Source: a virus. Taken from it: a stretch of 52,466 nt of DNA. Location of the stretch: positions 1 to 52,466 of IMG/VR virus record IMGVR_UViG_3300021976_000020, one strand, 5' to 3'. The notes beneath the pieces are model-generated. The model was not told where the DNA came from. It worked only from the letters and a program-made list of their open reading frames with translations, and did not search any database. This document shows positions 1-7,385 of the stretch, piece by piece (the stretch's first letter is position 1; every line of letters starts with the position of its first letter). The position numbers and the translations under genes were made by a program.

Positions 1-32
1 GGCGTCTTCGCCTCGCGCCTGCCGCTACATGA
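1..32 (+). CDS. queD: Possible 3' end of queD (circular junction)
   Basis: If the window ends are joined, the queD frame that runs off position 52466 continues through ten more codons and stops at TGA 30-32. The join would give a protein of about 168 residues, a normal QueD length. The stop overlaps an ATG at 29 in the ATGA arrangement common in this genome. An alternative frame from position 1 is open to TAA 49-51, which overlaps the ATG of the next gene. Without sequence beyond the window I cannot decide between them, or show that the molecule is circular. Confidence 0.4.
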   Translation, partial: RLRLAPAAT

Positions 33-50
33 AGGGGTCGTGGTACAGTA

Positions 51-242
51 ATGCCGGCTCAGACACCGATCAAGTGCTTTAGGTACCTGCCAGGAATATT
101 CTTTGTGCAGGACTTCGCCAATCACGTAATGCCGTACCTCACCGTATTCGACGAGTCGACGATGGAAGTTGTCAAGAAGCTCCTGGCCGACCATCACAAG
201 CGTCCCGTCCTGGCATGGGACGAGGAGTACACGGATGCTTAG
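51..242 (+). CDS. Small hypothetical protein between queD and queE
   Basis: A 63-residue protein of unknown function. Its ATG overlaps a TAA in the upstream frame (TAATG) and its end overlaps the queE start by 8 bp, so it fits the tightly coupled deazaguanine operon. It has a hydrophobic stretch around residues 11-20 and an acidic C-terminus, with no recognisable catalytic motif. No strong Shine-Dalgarno sequence lies at the usual distance, so translation probably depends on coupling. Unassigned; it could be a pathway accessory protein or unrelated. Confidence 0.5.
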   Translation: MPAQTPIKCFRYLPGIFFVQDFANHVMPYLTVFDESTMEVVKKLLADHHKRPVLAWDEEYTDA

Positions 243-951
243 AGTCCTCGAGGTGTACGCATCCTTTCAAGGAGAAGGCCCGAATACGGGTAAGCCGACC
301 GTCTTCGTTCGGTTTGCTGGCTGCAACCTCAAGTGTCCACTGTGGCCTTGCGACACGCAACACGCCATCGATCCTAAGCAGTACAGGAAGGAGCAGATGT
401 TCGTCACAGCTGATACCCTGTACAGAGAAGCTGCAGCATTCGACATCAGAAACATCTGCGTTACAGGAGGTGAGCCCTTCCTCCAAGATGGACCATCGCT
501 AGCCATGTTCGTAAACCTTCTACGCATGGGTAGTCACACTGTCGAGGTGTTCACGAACGGGACGCTAGAAAGGTCGCAGCAGGCTGGCGAAACCTTCCGC
601 GGCTTCACCACCTTCGTGGTGGACTGGAAGCTGCCCGGCAGCGGAGAGCACAAGGAACCTCTCGACGTGAACTGGAAGAACCTCAACAACCAGAGCGCCA
701 TCAAGTTCACTATTCGAACCGTGGCAGATTTCAAAAGGGCAGTGAGCATCTGGAACGAGAAGATCCATCCATTCTACACTGCTAACGGGATACGCCATGC
801 AAGTGCCCCTGTGGTGTACTGTGGAGTGGTATGGGGAGGTGAGTTAAACACGGAGCAACTCGCCCAGTTGATCCTGAACGCGAAGCTTCCATGGAGACTC
901 AACGTTCAGGTTCACAAGTTCATATGGGACCCCAACGAGCGGGGAGTGTAA
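235..951 (+). CDS. queE: 7-carboxy-7-deazaguanine synthase QueE
   Basis: Radical-SAM enzyme that converts 6-carboxytetrahydropterin to 7-carboxy-7-deazaguanine, the third step of preQ0 synthesis. The 238-residue protein opens with the family signature (EVYASFQGEGPNTGKPTVFV, residues 6-25). The cluster-binding cysteines are C30, C34 and C39 in GCNLKCPLWPCDT, and a glycine-rich TGGEPFLQ motif follows near residue 80. The cysteine spacing is CX3CX4C rather than CX3CX2C. The start at 235 is chosen because the conserved N-terminus begins there; an upstream start at 169 would add only non-conserved residues. It is followed directly by folE. Confidence 0.93.
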   Translation: MLRVLEVYASFQGEGPNTGKPTVFVRFAGCNLKCPLWPCDTQHAIDPKQYRKEQMFVTADTLYREAAAFDIRNICVTGGEPFLQDGPSLAMFVNLLRMGSHTVEVFTNGTLERSQQAGETFRGFTTFVVDWKLPGSGEHKEPLDVNWKNLNNQSAIKFTIRTVADFKRAVSIWNEKIHPFYTANGIRHASAPVVYCGVVWGGELNTEQLAQLILNAKLPWRLNVQVHKFIWDPNERGV

Positions 952-1560
952 ATGGTATACGTTCCCAAAGTCGAACCGATCCCCGACCTGTTGCTTGATG
1001 AACACGAAGTGCAGCTACGTGACATCCTGCAAGAGTACGCAGGCCTCGAAGACGACGAGCACGGCAAGGACACTCCCGCAAGGTACCTCAAGGCCCTCGA
1101 TGAGATGACGGCCTGCAAGAATGATTCAGACGCACACATGGAGAGCTGCATCAAGTGGAAGACGTTCGACAGTCCCTCGGACGAAATGGTAACGCAGACG
1201 GGGATCACGTTCACGAGCCTATGCAATCATCACCTAGTTCCGTTTATCGGAGTCGCGCACATCGCGTACGTACCCAACGGCCGTATCGTTGGCTTGAGCA
1301 AGCTCGCGAGGGTTACGCGTCACTTCGCCAAGCAGTTGCAGGTTCAGGAGGAGCTGACAGCGGACATAGCGAACTTCATCCAGGCCTGCTTGAAGCCGAC
1401 GGGTCTAGCAGTAGTGCTGGAAGCGGAACATATGTGCATGACGATACGTGGCGTCCAAGCACCTGGAAGCAAGACGACAACAAGCAAGATGCTGGGAGTT
1501 TTCGCCGACCACACTCGCACCGCAAAAGCCGAGTTCCAGGCTATTCTCGCCAGACTCTGA
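952..1560 (+). CDS. folE: GTP cyclohydrolase I FolE
   Basis: Converts GTP to dihydroneopterin triphosphate, the entry step to both folate and preQ0; here it feeds QueD. The 202-residue protein has the family's zinc ligands at C91 and H94 (CNHH) and C162 (EAEHMCM), and the GLSKLAR and LQVQEELT motifs of the active-site region. The ATG comes directly after the queE stop, with GGGGAG upstream, so the two are co-translated. All active-site motifs are intact, so it is expected to be functional. Confidence 0.95.
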   Translation: MVYVPKVEPIPDLLLDEHEVQLRDILQEYAGLEDDEHGKDTPARYLKALDEMTACKNDSDAHMESCIKWKTFDSPSDEMVTQTGITFTSLCNHHLVPFIGVAHIAYVPNGRIVGLSKLARVTRHFAKQLQVQEELTADIANFIQACLKPTGLAVVLEAEHMCMTIRGVQAPGSKTTTSKMLGVFADHTRTAKAEFQAILARL

Positions 1561-1661
1561 ACGACTGGATCACTATCTGCATCGGTTTCGGAATGATGAT
1601 GCTGGGCATTCTTATCGGCTACTTCTTACGAATGGTGGTGGAAGCAAGTGGACTTGGGTGA
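1557..1661 (+). CDS. Possible tiny membrane protein after folE
   Basis: A 34-codon frame runs from a CTG that overlaps the folE stop (CTGA) into the start of the next gene. It encodes one hydrophobic segment (about residues 4-26, rich in I, G, M and L). ATG codons at 1593, 1596 and 1599 would give about 22 residues. No convincing ribosome-binding site is present. The hydrophobic run and the coupling-style overlaps at both ends are the only support. Confidence 0.33.
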   Translation: MNDWITICIGFGMMMLGILIGYFLRMVVEASGLG

Positions 1662-1998
1662 CACGATCCAGGAGTGCGTCGAGGATAGTGCTCGATGGTT
1701 CCCAGGCAAACAACAGTTGCCTTTCCTAGTGCTGGCGCTAGCTGGAGAGGTTGGTGAGGTGGCTAATGTCGTCAAGAAGATCGAACGAGGTAGTCACCAG
1801 CTGGATGAGGGACTGACCTTCGACCTGGCCATGGAGATCGTCGACGCTCTGACGTATCTGAGCGTCATCATGGGCCACCCCACCTTCTCCAAGATCGACT
1901 GGGACGAGATGTATCGGATCAAGCGTGCGTACAACGAAAGCCGCTTCGGTCCTCCTTGCGAGGAGTTCAGTGGAGGCATCATCGGGAACAAGATCTGA
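1648..1998 (+). CDS. MazG-like nucleotide pyrophosphohydrolase
   Basis: A 116-residue protein of the all-alpha NTP pyrophosphatase (MazG) superfamily, which hydrolyses (d)NTPs to monophosphates. The metal-binding pattern is visible: EVGE near residue 34 and EIVDA near residue 66, matching the EXXE...EXXD signature. The GTG at 1648 starts the conserved N-terminal helix. It lies between folE and dpdA, and its stop overlaps the next MazG-like gene (TGATG). It may adjust dGTP or other nucleotide pools during modification; that role is inference from position. Confidence 0.8.
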   Translation: MDLGDTIQECVEDSARWFPGKQQLPFLVLALAGEVGEVANVVKKIERGSHQLDEGLTFDLAMEIVDALTYLSVIMGHPTFSKIDWDEMYRIKRAYNESRFGPPCEEFSGGIIGNKI

Positions 1999-2324
1999 TG
2001 GGACAACCTATTGTCCCAGGAAACGTCGACAACCTGATCGAGACGGCTAATACAGCCTTCGAGCAGGACTGCTTCGATCGTCATGCGATGGGCGAGAAGA
2101 AGTACGGAGACGGCACCTTTCTGGATAAGGATACTATCCGGATGGCCATGGATGAAGCTATCGACATAGCCAACTACATGCGCTATACCTACGTTAAGCT
2201 CTTCCTGATGCGCGAAGGCGTCATGAACTGGGAAGGCGACGGCGTAGCCAAACCTCGTGAGGGCATGGAGAACATGGGTAAGAACGCCGTGTTCCTCCCG
2301 ATGCAAAGGAGACCGCGGGAATGA
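1998..2324 (+). CDS. MazG-like / phage nucleotide-pool protein
   Basis: A 108-residue protein translationally coupled to the preceding MazG-like gene by TGATG. The segment KYGDGTFLDKDTIRMAMDEA followed by IDIANYMRYTYVKL resembles the helical core of actinophage MazG-like proteins, with an acidic MDEAIDIANY helix that could bind metal. The full EXXE motif of the first gene is not obvious here, so it may be a divergent or partner subunit. The substrate is unknown. Confidence 0.6.
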   Translation: MGQPIVPGNVDNLIETANTAFEQDCFDRHAMGEKKYGDGTFLDKDTIRMAMDEAIDIANYMRYTYVKLFLMREGVMNWEGDGVAKPREGMENMGKNAVFLPMQRRPRE

Positions 2325-2779
2325 AGGAAGAGCTCTTCTGGGCTCACGTAGAGAGACGCAGCAACGGCTGTTGGATCTGGATGGGTGCTAAGCGTGCTGG
2401 CTACGGAGGCTTTGGACAAGAACTTGCGCACGTCTGGGCCTATAAACACTTCATCGGACCAATCCCAGAAGGATTTCAAGTCGACCACACGTGTCACAAC
2501 GGCGACCCCCACTGCCCGGGCGGTAAGCTTTGCTATCATCAGCCGTGCGTAAACTTTGAGGAGCATCTGGAGGCAGTAGCGCCTCTAGTGAACCAACTTA
2601 GAGGTCACGGTAATCAATACAAGAGCATCGCCTACTGCAAACATAGACACGAATTCACAGAAGAAAATACATACAGGTTCGGACCCGATAAGAAGTGGCG
2701 AGGATGCAAGACTTGTCGCTACGCGCGTCGACAGGGTAAGGATCCTGCGACCTATGTTAGGAGTACACCATCAAGGTAG
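2321..2779 (+). CDS. HNH endonuclease
   Basis: A 152-residue HNH nuclease of the short actinophage type. The layout is a CWIWMGAK...GYGGF module, the AHVWAYKHFIG helix, VDHTCHN carrying the catalytic histidine, and CPGGKLCYHQPCVNFEEHLEAV with zinc cysteines and the N/H residues. Two CxxC-type pairs follow (CKHRHEF; CKTC). Its start overlaps the previous stop, and its 3' end contains the ribosome-binding site and putative ATC start of dpdA. A free-standing homing role is possible. Confidence 0.85.
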   Translation: MKEELFWAHVERRSNGCWIWMGAKRAGYGGFGQELAHVWAYKHFIGPIPEGFQVDHTCHNGDPHCPGGKLCYHQPCVNFEEHLEAVAPLVNQLRGHGNQYKSIAYCKHRHEFTEENTYRFGPDKKWRGCKTCRYARRQGKDPATYVRSTPSR

Positions 2780-3528
2780 CACTGATCCCCCCGAAGGGCT
2801 GGGAAGACTGGGCACTGCAAGGTGATCTCCAGCTTGCCCTTGCCCAACTACCACCTGGTGGCCAGCACTCCAAGGTCTACACGGAAGCCTACACTCGTGG
2901 TGACTACGTCATCGTCGACAACGGTGCAAACGAAGGTGATGCGGTTGGCGACTACAAGCTCCTCGCACAAGCACATCTGTGGTGCGCTCAGGAGATCGTA
3001 GTGCCTGATGTGCTTCGTGATACTGCTGCAACGCTCCACCGAGCCAAGAAGTTCTTCATCAACCTGCGCGACTCTACGTACAACAAGCACGGCTTCACCT
3101 TCATGGGTGTCGTGCAGGGTACGTCATGGGAAGAGCTTATGACGTGCATTAAGTCCTACGAAGCAATGGACGAGATTACAGTACTCGGGATCCCTCGTCA
3201 TCTGATTCAGACCATGGAACAGAAGTTCGTACGGCTCATGTTGGCACAGAACATCGAAGCCAACTACGGTAGAAGGTTTCAGATCCATCTACTGGGCACT
3301 GCTCCGACGTTCGTACGTGAGTGCCGGACCGTATACGCAGATGCACCGTTCATCCGATCCATCGACACCTCGCTACCGTTCAATTATACCATCGCCGGAG
3401 AGGTTTTGCAAGTCGGCTCTCCACCCGTCGGCCGACCTCCTAACTACTTCGAACGTATTCAATCGATGGACAGTGTACGGTTGGCGAGGAATGCATCAAC
3501 GTTCCTAAGGTGGGCGCGTGGAGAATAA
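2770..3528 (+). CDS. dpdA: DpdA-like DNA 7-deazaguanine transglycosylase (non-canonical ATC start)
   Basis: A TGT-fold enzyme predicted to swap guanine for preQ0 in DNA. The 252-residue frame starts with KVALIPPKGWE after the initiator, followed by GDYVIVDNGANEG (substrate-binding/catalytic Asp region), EIVVPDVLRDT, GVVQGT, IHLLG and the RSIDTSLP motif carrying the second conserved Asp. A stop at 2758-2760 closes the frame upstream. No ATG, GTG or TTG occurs before GTG 3001, which would delete the DNGA motif. ATC at 2770 lies 6 nt after AGGAG and at the position where the family starts, so I propose an AUC start. It overlaps the polymerase gene by 11 bp. Confidence 0.82.
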   Translation: MKVALIPPKGWEDWALQGDLQLALAQLPPGGQHSKVYTEAYTRGDYVIVDNGANEGDAVGDYKLLAQAHLWCAQEIVVPDVLRDTAATLHRAKKFFINLRDSTYNKHGFTFMGVVQGTSWEELMTCIKSYEAMDEITVLGIPRHLIQTMEQKFVRLMLAQNIEANYGRRFQIHLLGTAPTFVRECRTVYADAPFIRSIDTSLPFNYTIAGEVLQVGSPPVGRPPNYFERIQSMDSVRLARNASTFLRWARGE

Positions 3529-5917
3529 GCATCCACTAGCTGACTGTGCTCACTGCCCTTTGGCAGACGAGCCGTACGTACCTAGTCTGATCCCTCTTGG
3601 TGAGGCTAGGCTCGCAGTCGTGGGTGAAGCGCCAGGATTTCACGAGTCAGTCCGGAAGGAGCCCTTCAAGGGCCCTTCCGGACAACTCCTGGACAAGGTG
3701 CTCAATCATCACGGCTTCAAACGAAGTGAGGTGTTATACACCAATGTTGTTGCGTGCCGCCCTCCTGATAACGCGAATCCTCCTAAGGCGGCGATTACTG
3801 CTTGTCGCCAGCGTCTCCTGGGGGAGCTCGGGGGAAGTGGAGCTGGAGATGTCGTCGCGCTCGGAGGGACAGCAACTAACGCTCTCGTGGACGATCCGCG
3901 GACTATCACTAGCCTTCGAGTCGGCCCACCTAAGCGACCGACCTCAGCACTACGCGGTAGTTCTGTTCAAAGAGTTATCCCGACGTGGCACCCTGCTTAC
4001 TGCCTACGAAATGCAGATGCGTTTCCTACCCTAGTCGACGACATCGAGAAGGTTACTCGTCACGGCTTCTCAACCTGGAAAGAGCCAGACTGGAAGTACT
4101 TCGACGAGGTTCCACTAGCCCTCCAGGCTCTGAACGCTCTGATCGAGTGGCAGGACCAGAAACAACGCTACGAACTGGTAGTGGACATCGAGGTTGGTAT
4201 CGAGAAGGATACCGCCTTCGACCACCCCAACCACTACCAGATGCTCTGTATCGGTCTTGCCTATACTAAAGGCAAGGCGATCGTAATCGGGGAAGAGGCG
4301 GTCAAGGATAAGAGTGTCATTGCACTGTTGGACAAGCTTCTCCGACGCTCGAAGCTAATCGCACAGAACGGCAAGTTCGACCTGGCAGGACTGTATCCAC
4401 TCATCCCGAGGCTGGAGCTATGGTTCGATACGATGTTGGGGCACTATGTGCTGGATGAACGTCCTGGAGGACATGGACTTAAGGTCATGGCCATTGAGCG
4501 GCTTGGAGCACCGGCGTATGACGACGCTATCAAGCAGTTCGTTCCTCGCGGAGGAAACTACGCCAATATTCCACGTGAGATCCTCTACAAGTACAATGCG
4601 TACGACGTTGCGTGCACTTGGGACCTCTTCGAAGAGTTCGTACCCCTACTCGATGCTCCCATTACTGACTGGCCGTACGAAGACCAGCCAGTACGAACGC
4701 TCCGAGACGTTCACGACTTCTTGGTTGAAGCCTCCAACCAGATAATGTACCTGGAGCTTAACGGTATCACGATCGACCGTGAGTACAGCAATCAGCTGCA
4801 GGAGGACTACCTCCAAGAGCTCGCAGCCATCGAACTTGAGATCGACAACATCGTCCTACAGAGCACACAGAAGTTTGACACGCCTATCAGTCAGATCAAT
4901 CCCCGCTCCCCCAAGCAGGTGTCAAACTACCTCGAATCGCAAGGAGTCAGAGTTGCCTCAACCAACAAGGAAACGCTCGCTGGAATCCTTGAGCGAACTC
5001 GAGACGGCGTTCCGGTCCACGAGTTCGTGTCGACGCTGCTGGACCATCGCAGGCGGCAGAAACTATACGGTACGTATATCAAGGGCATTAGGAATCGACT
5101 CTATAGGGGGCGGGTGTACACAACGTACATGCTCCACGGTACGACTTCCGGGCGGCTCGCTTCGCGTAATCCGAACCTGCAAAACATCGTACGTGATAAG
5201 GCAATCCGAAAGCAGTTTGCTGTTTCGAAGCCCGAGAACGTACTGATCCAGGCCGACTACAAACAGGCTGAAGGCCGTGTCATCACCTATCTTGCACAGG
5301 ACGAGTACCTCCGTTCCATCTTCTGTGATCCAACTCGTGACCTCTTTGACGAGCTCAGCAACCAACTCTATGGAGTCGACAACTGGCGCAAGGAAGTCGA
5401 GAGGGTTAGGACGAAGGCTTTCTTCTATGGCCTTAGCTATGGTCGTGAAGCTCTTAGCATCGCACTTGAGTTCAAGATGCCATTGTCAGAAGCCACCAGC
5501 ACAATGCGTACGTTCATGGACCTTATTCCTGCTACAACAAAGTGGCAAAGTCAGGTACGGCGTCGGGTCCTTGACGGGAAAGAGCTGGTTACACCTTTCG
5601 GAAGGCGACGACGCTTCTCTCTGATCACTGATCAGAACAAGAAGGATGTGCTCAATGAAGCATTGTCCTATCTGCCGCAGTCCACTGCTTCCGACATCTG
5701 CCTCAGTGCCCTTATCCGTTTGCGACCCTTGCTGCGTGGTATGGCATTCATCCGACTTACGATTCACGACGCTCTTGTTGTCGAGTGCGCGAAACAGCGG
5801 CAAGACGAAGTATCTGAACTACTCGCTAAAGTCATGGTCGAAGTCGGGCGGGAGTTCACCGAGTACGTGCCATTTGACGTTGACCTAAGTTCTGGACCTA
5901 GTTGGGGGTCATTGTGA
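3518..5917 (+). CDS. DNA polymerase I with N-terminal family-4 uracil-DNA glycosylase domain
   Basis: A 799-residue replicative polymerase. Residues 1-185 form a family-4 UDG-like domain: Fe-S cysteines C10, C13, C80 and C96, GEAPG (36-40), EPFKGPSGQLLD and HPAYCLR (158-164). Residues about 215-390 are a DEDD 3'-5' exonuclease (D223/E225; N284...D288; YNAYD). The rest is family-A polymerase: motif A ADYKQAEGR, motif B with K633 and Y637 in KAFFYGLSYG, motif C IHDALVVE. Tyr637 occupies the E. coli Phe762 position, as in T7 polymerase. Start GTG 3518. Confidence 0.93.
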   Translation: MENKHPLADCAHCPLADEPYVPSLIPLGEARLAVVGEAPGFHESVRKEPFKGPSGQLLDKVLNHHGFKRSEVLYTNVVACRPPDNANPPKAAITACRQRLLGELGGSGAGDVVALGGTATNALVDDPRTITSLRVGPPKRPTSALRGSSVQRVIPTWHPAYCLRNADAFPTLVDDIEKVTRHGFSTWKEPDWKYFDEVPLALQALNALIEWQDQKQRYELVVDIEVGIEKDTAFDHPNHYQMLCIGLAYTKGKAIVIGEEAVKDKSVIALLDKLLRRSKLIAQNGKFDLAGLYPLIPRLELWFDTMLGHYVLDERPGGHGLKVMAIERLGAPAYDDAIKQFVPRGGNYANIPREILYKYNAYDVACTWDLFEEFVPLLDAPITDWPYEDQPVRTLRDVHDFLVEASNQIMYLELNGITIDREYSNQLQEDYLQELAAIELEIDNIVLQSTQKFDTPISQINPRSPKQVSNYLESQGVRVASTNKETLAGILERTRDGVPVHEFVSTLLDHRRRQKLYGTYIKGIRNRLYRGRVYTTYMLHGTTSGRLASRNPNLQNIVRDKAIRKQFAVSKPENVLIQADYKQAEGRVITYLAQDEYLRSIFCDPTRDLFDELSNQLYGVDNWRKEVERVRTKAFFYGLSYGREALSIALEFKMPLSEATSTMRTFMDLIPATTKWQSQVRRRVLDGKELVTPFGRRRRFSLITDQNKKDVLNEALSYLPQSTASDICLSALIRLRPLLRGMAFIRLTIHDALVVECAKQRQDEVSELLAKVMVEVGREFTEYVPFDVDLSSGPSWGSL

Positions 5918-6120
5918 TCATCTTCCCTGTCCTTCTCATCATCGCCGGTGTGCTACTGGCTGTCGAGACCTACTACTCGACAATCCCTGCAAGTCGTACA
6001 GGTGGAGGGCACAGGTACGGCGGACGTACGTACGACAACCAGCGCACGTGTTACGTGTACAACATCAAGGCTGTCGCTGACCGCCTCGAGTACTTCAAGT
6101 CAGGAAGGATCACCTCATGA
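5914..6120 (+). CDS. Small single-span membrane protein
   Basis: A 68-residue protein whose GTG overlaps the polymerase stop (GTGA). One transmembrane segment at about residues 2-20 (IIFPVLLIIAGVLLAVE) is followed by a basic, tyrosine-rich tail likely to be cytoplasmic. Its stop overlaps the next ATG (ATGA). Function unknown. Confidence 0.65.
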   Translation: MIIFPVLLIIAGVLLAVETYYSTIPASRTGGGHRYGGRTYDNQRTCYVYNIKAVADRLEYFKSGRITS

Positions 6121-6344
6121 GAGTTCGACTCACGGCCGATGACCTCATCCAGATCGCATCAGCAGTATCCAAGATCGAGCAGCTGAAGGTACACATCAGT
6201 CAGTTCGAGAGCAACCAACACGTCGTGGACCTCGAATGGACTAACGACCAGCGAGATGGTACGAGCGTCTCCGTTGTCGGTATCACAGCAAAGCGAGACT
6301 ATCACAAGCAGGCCATGCGAGGCGAACCAGTTCCTGGGAGGTAG
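6117..6344 (+). CDS. Hypothetical protein
   Basis: A 75-residue soluble protein, coupled to the gene before it by ATGA. An N-terminal helix (LTADDLIQIASAVSKIEQLK) is followed by predicted strands around residues 38-58. No family recognised. Its TAG lies 1 nt before the GTG of the next gene. Confidence 0.6.
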   Translation: MRVRLTADDLIQIASAVSKIEQLKVHISQFESNQHVVDLEWTNDQRDGTSVSVVGITAKRDYHKQAMRGEPVPGR

Positions 6345-6345
6345 A

Positions 6346-6669
6346 GTGCCAAGAGGTCAGATCGCAAATATCGGCGACACGATGGTCAACGCTCTTGGCT
6401 ATCACAATACTCGTGTCGCTACTGGCTGGAGGCTCACGCATCACCTCGTTGCCGAGCAGATACTCCAGCGACCGCTTACAGCTAACGATACTGTAAGGTT
6501 CAAGGATGGTAACCGGACCAACTTGGAGCCAGACAACATCGAAGTCCTGAAGAAGCATACAGGATCGCTGAGGAGGAGGAAGGCGATCCTGGAGGCTAAG
6601 ATCGAGGATCTGCAGGCGCAGCTAGACGAAGTGAACAAGGAGATCGCAGAGCGTGGACAACGTAGCTAA
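6346..6669 (+). CDS. Degenerate HNH-type protein with C-terminal coiled coil
   Basis: A 107-residue protein with the actinophage HNH layout THHLVAEQILQRPLTANDTV, then RFKDGNRTNLEPDNIEVL. The position that is normally VHH (or DH) before xDGN reads VRF, so the catalytic histidine seems lost, while the N residues of GNRTN and PDNIEVL remain. The last 35 residues are a heptad-like charged helix, probably a coiled coil. Start GTG 6346 lies 1 nt after the upstream stop. It may bind rather than cut DNA. Confidence 0.65.
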   Translation: MPRGQIANIGDTMVNALGYHNTRVATGWRLTHHLVAEQILQRPLTANDTVRFKDGNRTNLEPDNIEVLKKHTGSLRRRKAILEAKIEDLQAQLDEVNKEIAERGQRS

Positions 6670-6811
6670 GGGCTCCGACAAGGACTACTGCTCCTCGTCA
6701 GCCCCCGACGAGCCGGGACATGTAATGGCTACGCACATGCGAGGAGGCGCACTAGCTTCTGTACGGCGGTGTATGCTATGTGGGGTGGATCGACTTCGAC
6801 GATCTCGATAA
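6653..6811 (+). CDS. Small CxxC protein
   Basis: A 52-residue frame starting at a GTG inside the end of the preceding gene. It ends with an RRCMLCGVDRLRRSR tail whose CxxC could be half of a metal site. There is no clear ribosome-binding site and no recognised family. The coupled overlap is its main support. Confidence 0.4.
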   Translation: MDNVAKGSDKDYCSSSAPDEPGHVMATHMRGGALASVRRCMLCGVDRLRRSR

Positions 6812-6894
6812 CCAGATCAAGTCTTTGATCGAGAAAGCTCTCAAGCGTTAGGGCTGGGAGTAGTAGGGAAAGTAGAATAGACTGAGTCTAACCT

Positions 6895-6970
6895 AGTTCT
6901 AACTCGTGACTTTGTGAGGTCTTTACCCTAGGGTAGCTAGAGGATCTTGCGAGTCTAACTACAGTCTAAC
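6895..6970 (+). repeat. 75-bp dispersed element, copy 1
   Basis: First of three related elements (others 28237-28312 and, inverted, 40156-40230). Shared blocks in order are TTCTAACT, TGACTT, GAGGATCTTGCG, and a closing TCTAACTA...GTCTA. It lies in the non-coding gap 6852-7016 upstream of the gene at 7017; the gap otherwise holds only an ACTCCACACGG site and a 23-codon frame I do not trust. Confidence 0.6.
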
Positions 6971-6989
6971 CGCTCGTACACTTGGCAGA

Positions 6990-7000
6990 ACTCCACACGG
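6990..7000 (+). repeat. ACTCCACACGG motif, copy 1
   Basis: One of 11 exact copies of this 11-mer. It sits 17 bp before the ATG at 7017, with GTCTAAC 19 bp upstream of it. Confidence 0.8.
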
Positions 7001-7016
7001 CGAAGGGACGGTTTAC

Positions 7017-7385
7017 ATGTTAGTTATGGTAAAGGGACGACGCGAGGGAAAGACTACCGCTCTGATTGACTGGCTCTTTCGGGGTAAGTCGATTCCCCAG
7101 TACCCTGGCTGGAACAGGATCATCGTCTGCACTACGCACGCAATGGTAAGGTACACCACTAAAATGGTAGTGGACCGCGTGCGAGAAGAGTCGTTATCTG
7201 ACACCATCGGGGTTGCCGACCTGCGCAAAGCCGTGTGGAGTGTTGCTGAGCTACAGAGCAACATCCGAGGCAGAGGGGAATTGTTTGACTACGCTGTCGA
7301 CAACGTGGATCAGCTGCTCATGCAAATGCTACAGACACACAAGTCCCCAGCTGCGATCACAATCAATGGAGAGCCGTGGGTATGA
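7017..7385 (+). CDS. P-loop NTPase-like protein
   Basis: A 122-residue protein with a Walker A-like GRREGKTT near its N-terminus (residues 7-14) and YAVDNVDQLL near residue 90 as a possible Walker B region. It is short for a stand-alone ATPase. It resembles small phage P-loop proteins that begin directly at the nucleotide-binding loop. Its stop overlaps the start of the RuvC-like gene (ATGA). An ACTCCACACGG motif in antisense lies inside it at 7231-7241. Precise function unknown. Confidence 0.6.
   Translation: MLVMVKGRREGKTTALIDWLFRGKSIPQYPGWNRIIVCTTHAMVRYTTKMVVDRVREESLSDTIGVADLRKAVWSVAELQSNIRGRGELFDYAVDNVDQLLMQMLQTHKSPAAITINGEPWV
7231..7241 (-). repeat. ACTCCACACGG motif, copy 2
   Basis: Antisense copy inside the coding region of the P-loop gene at 7017-7385; the flank CAGCAAC before the core resembles other copies. 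Confidence 0.75.

Noticed and set aside
3001-3528. GTG 3001 as the start of dpdA
   Set aside because: It would remove the conserved IPPKGW and DNGANEG motifs, which are encoded in frame just upstream.
6780-6851. 23-codon frame after the CxxC gene
   Set aside because: No ribosome-binding site and too short to judge; mentioned only because the C-terminal part looks helical.
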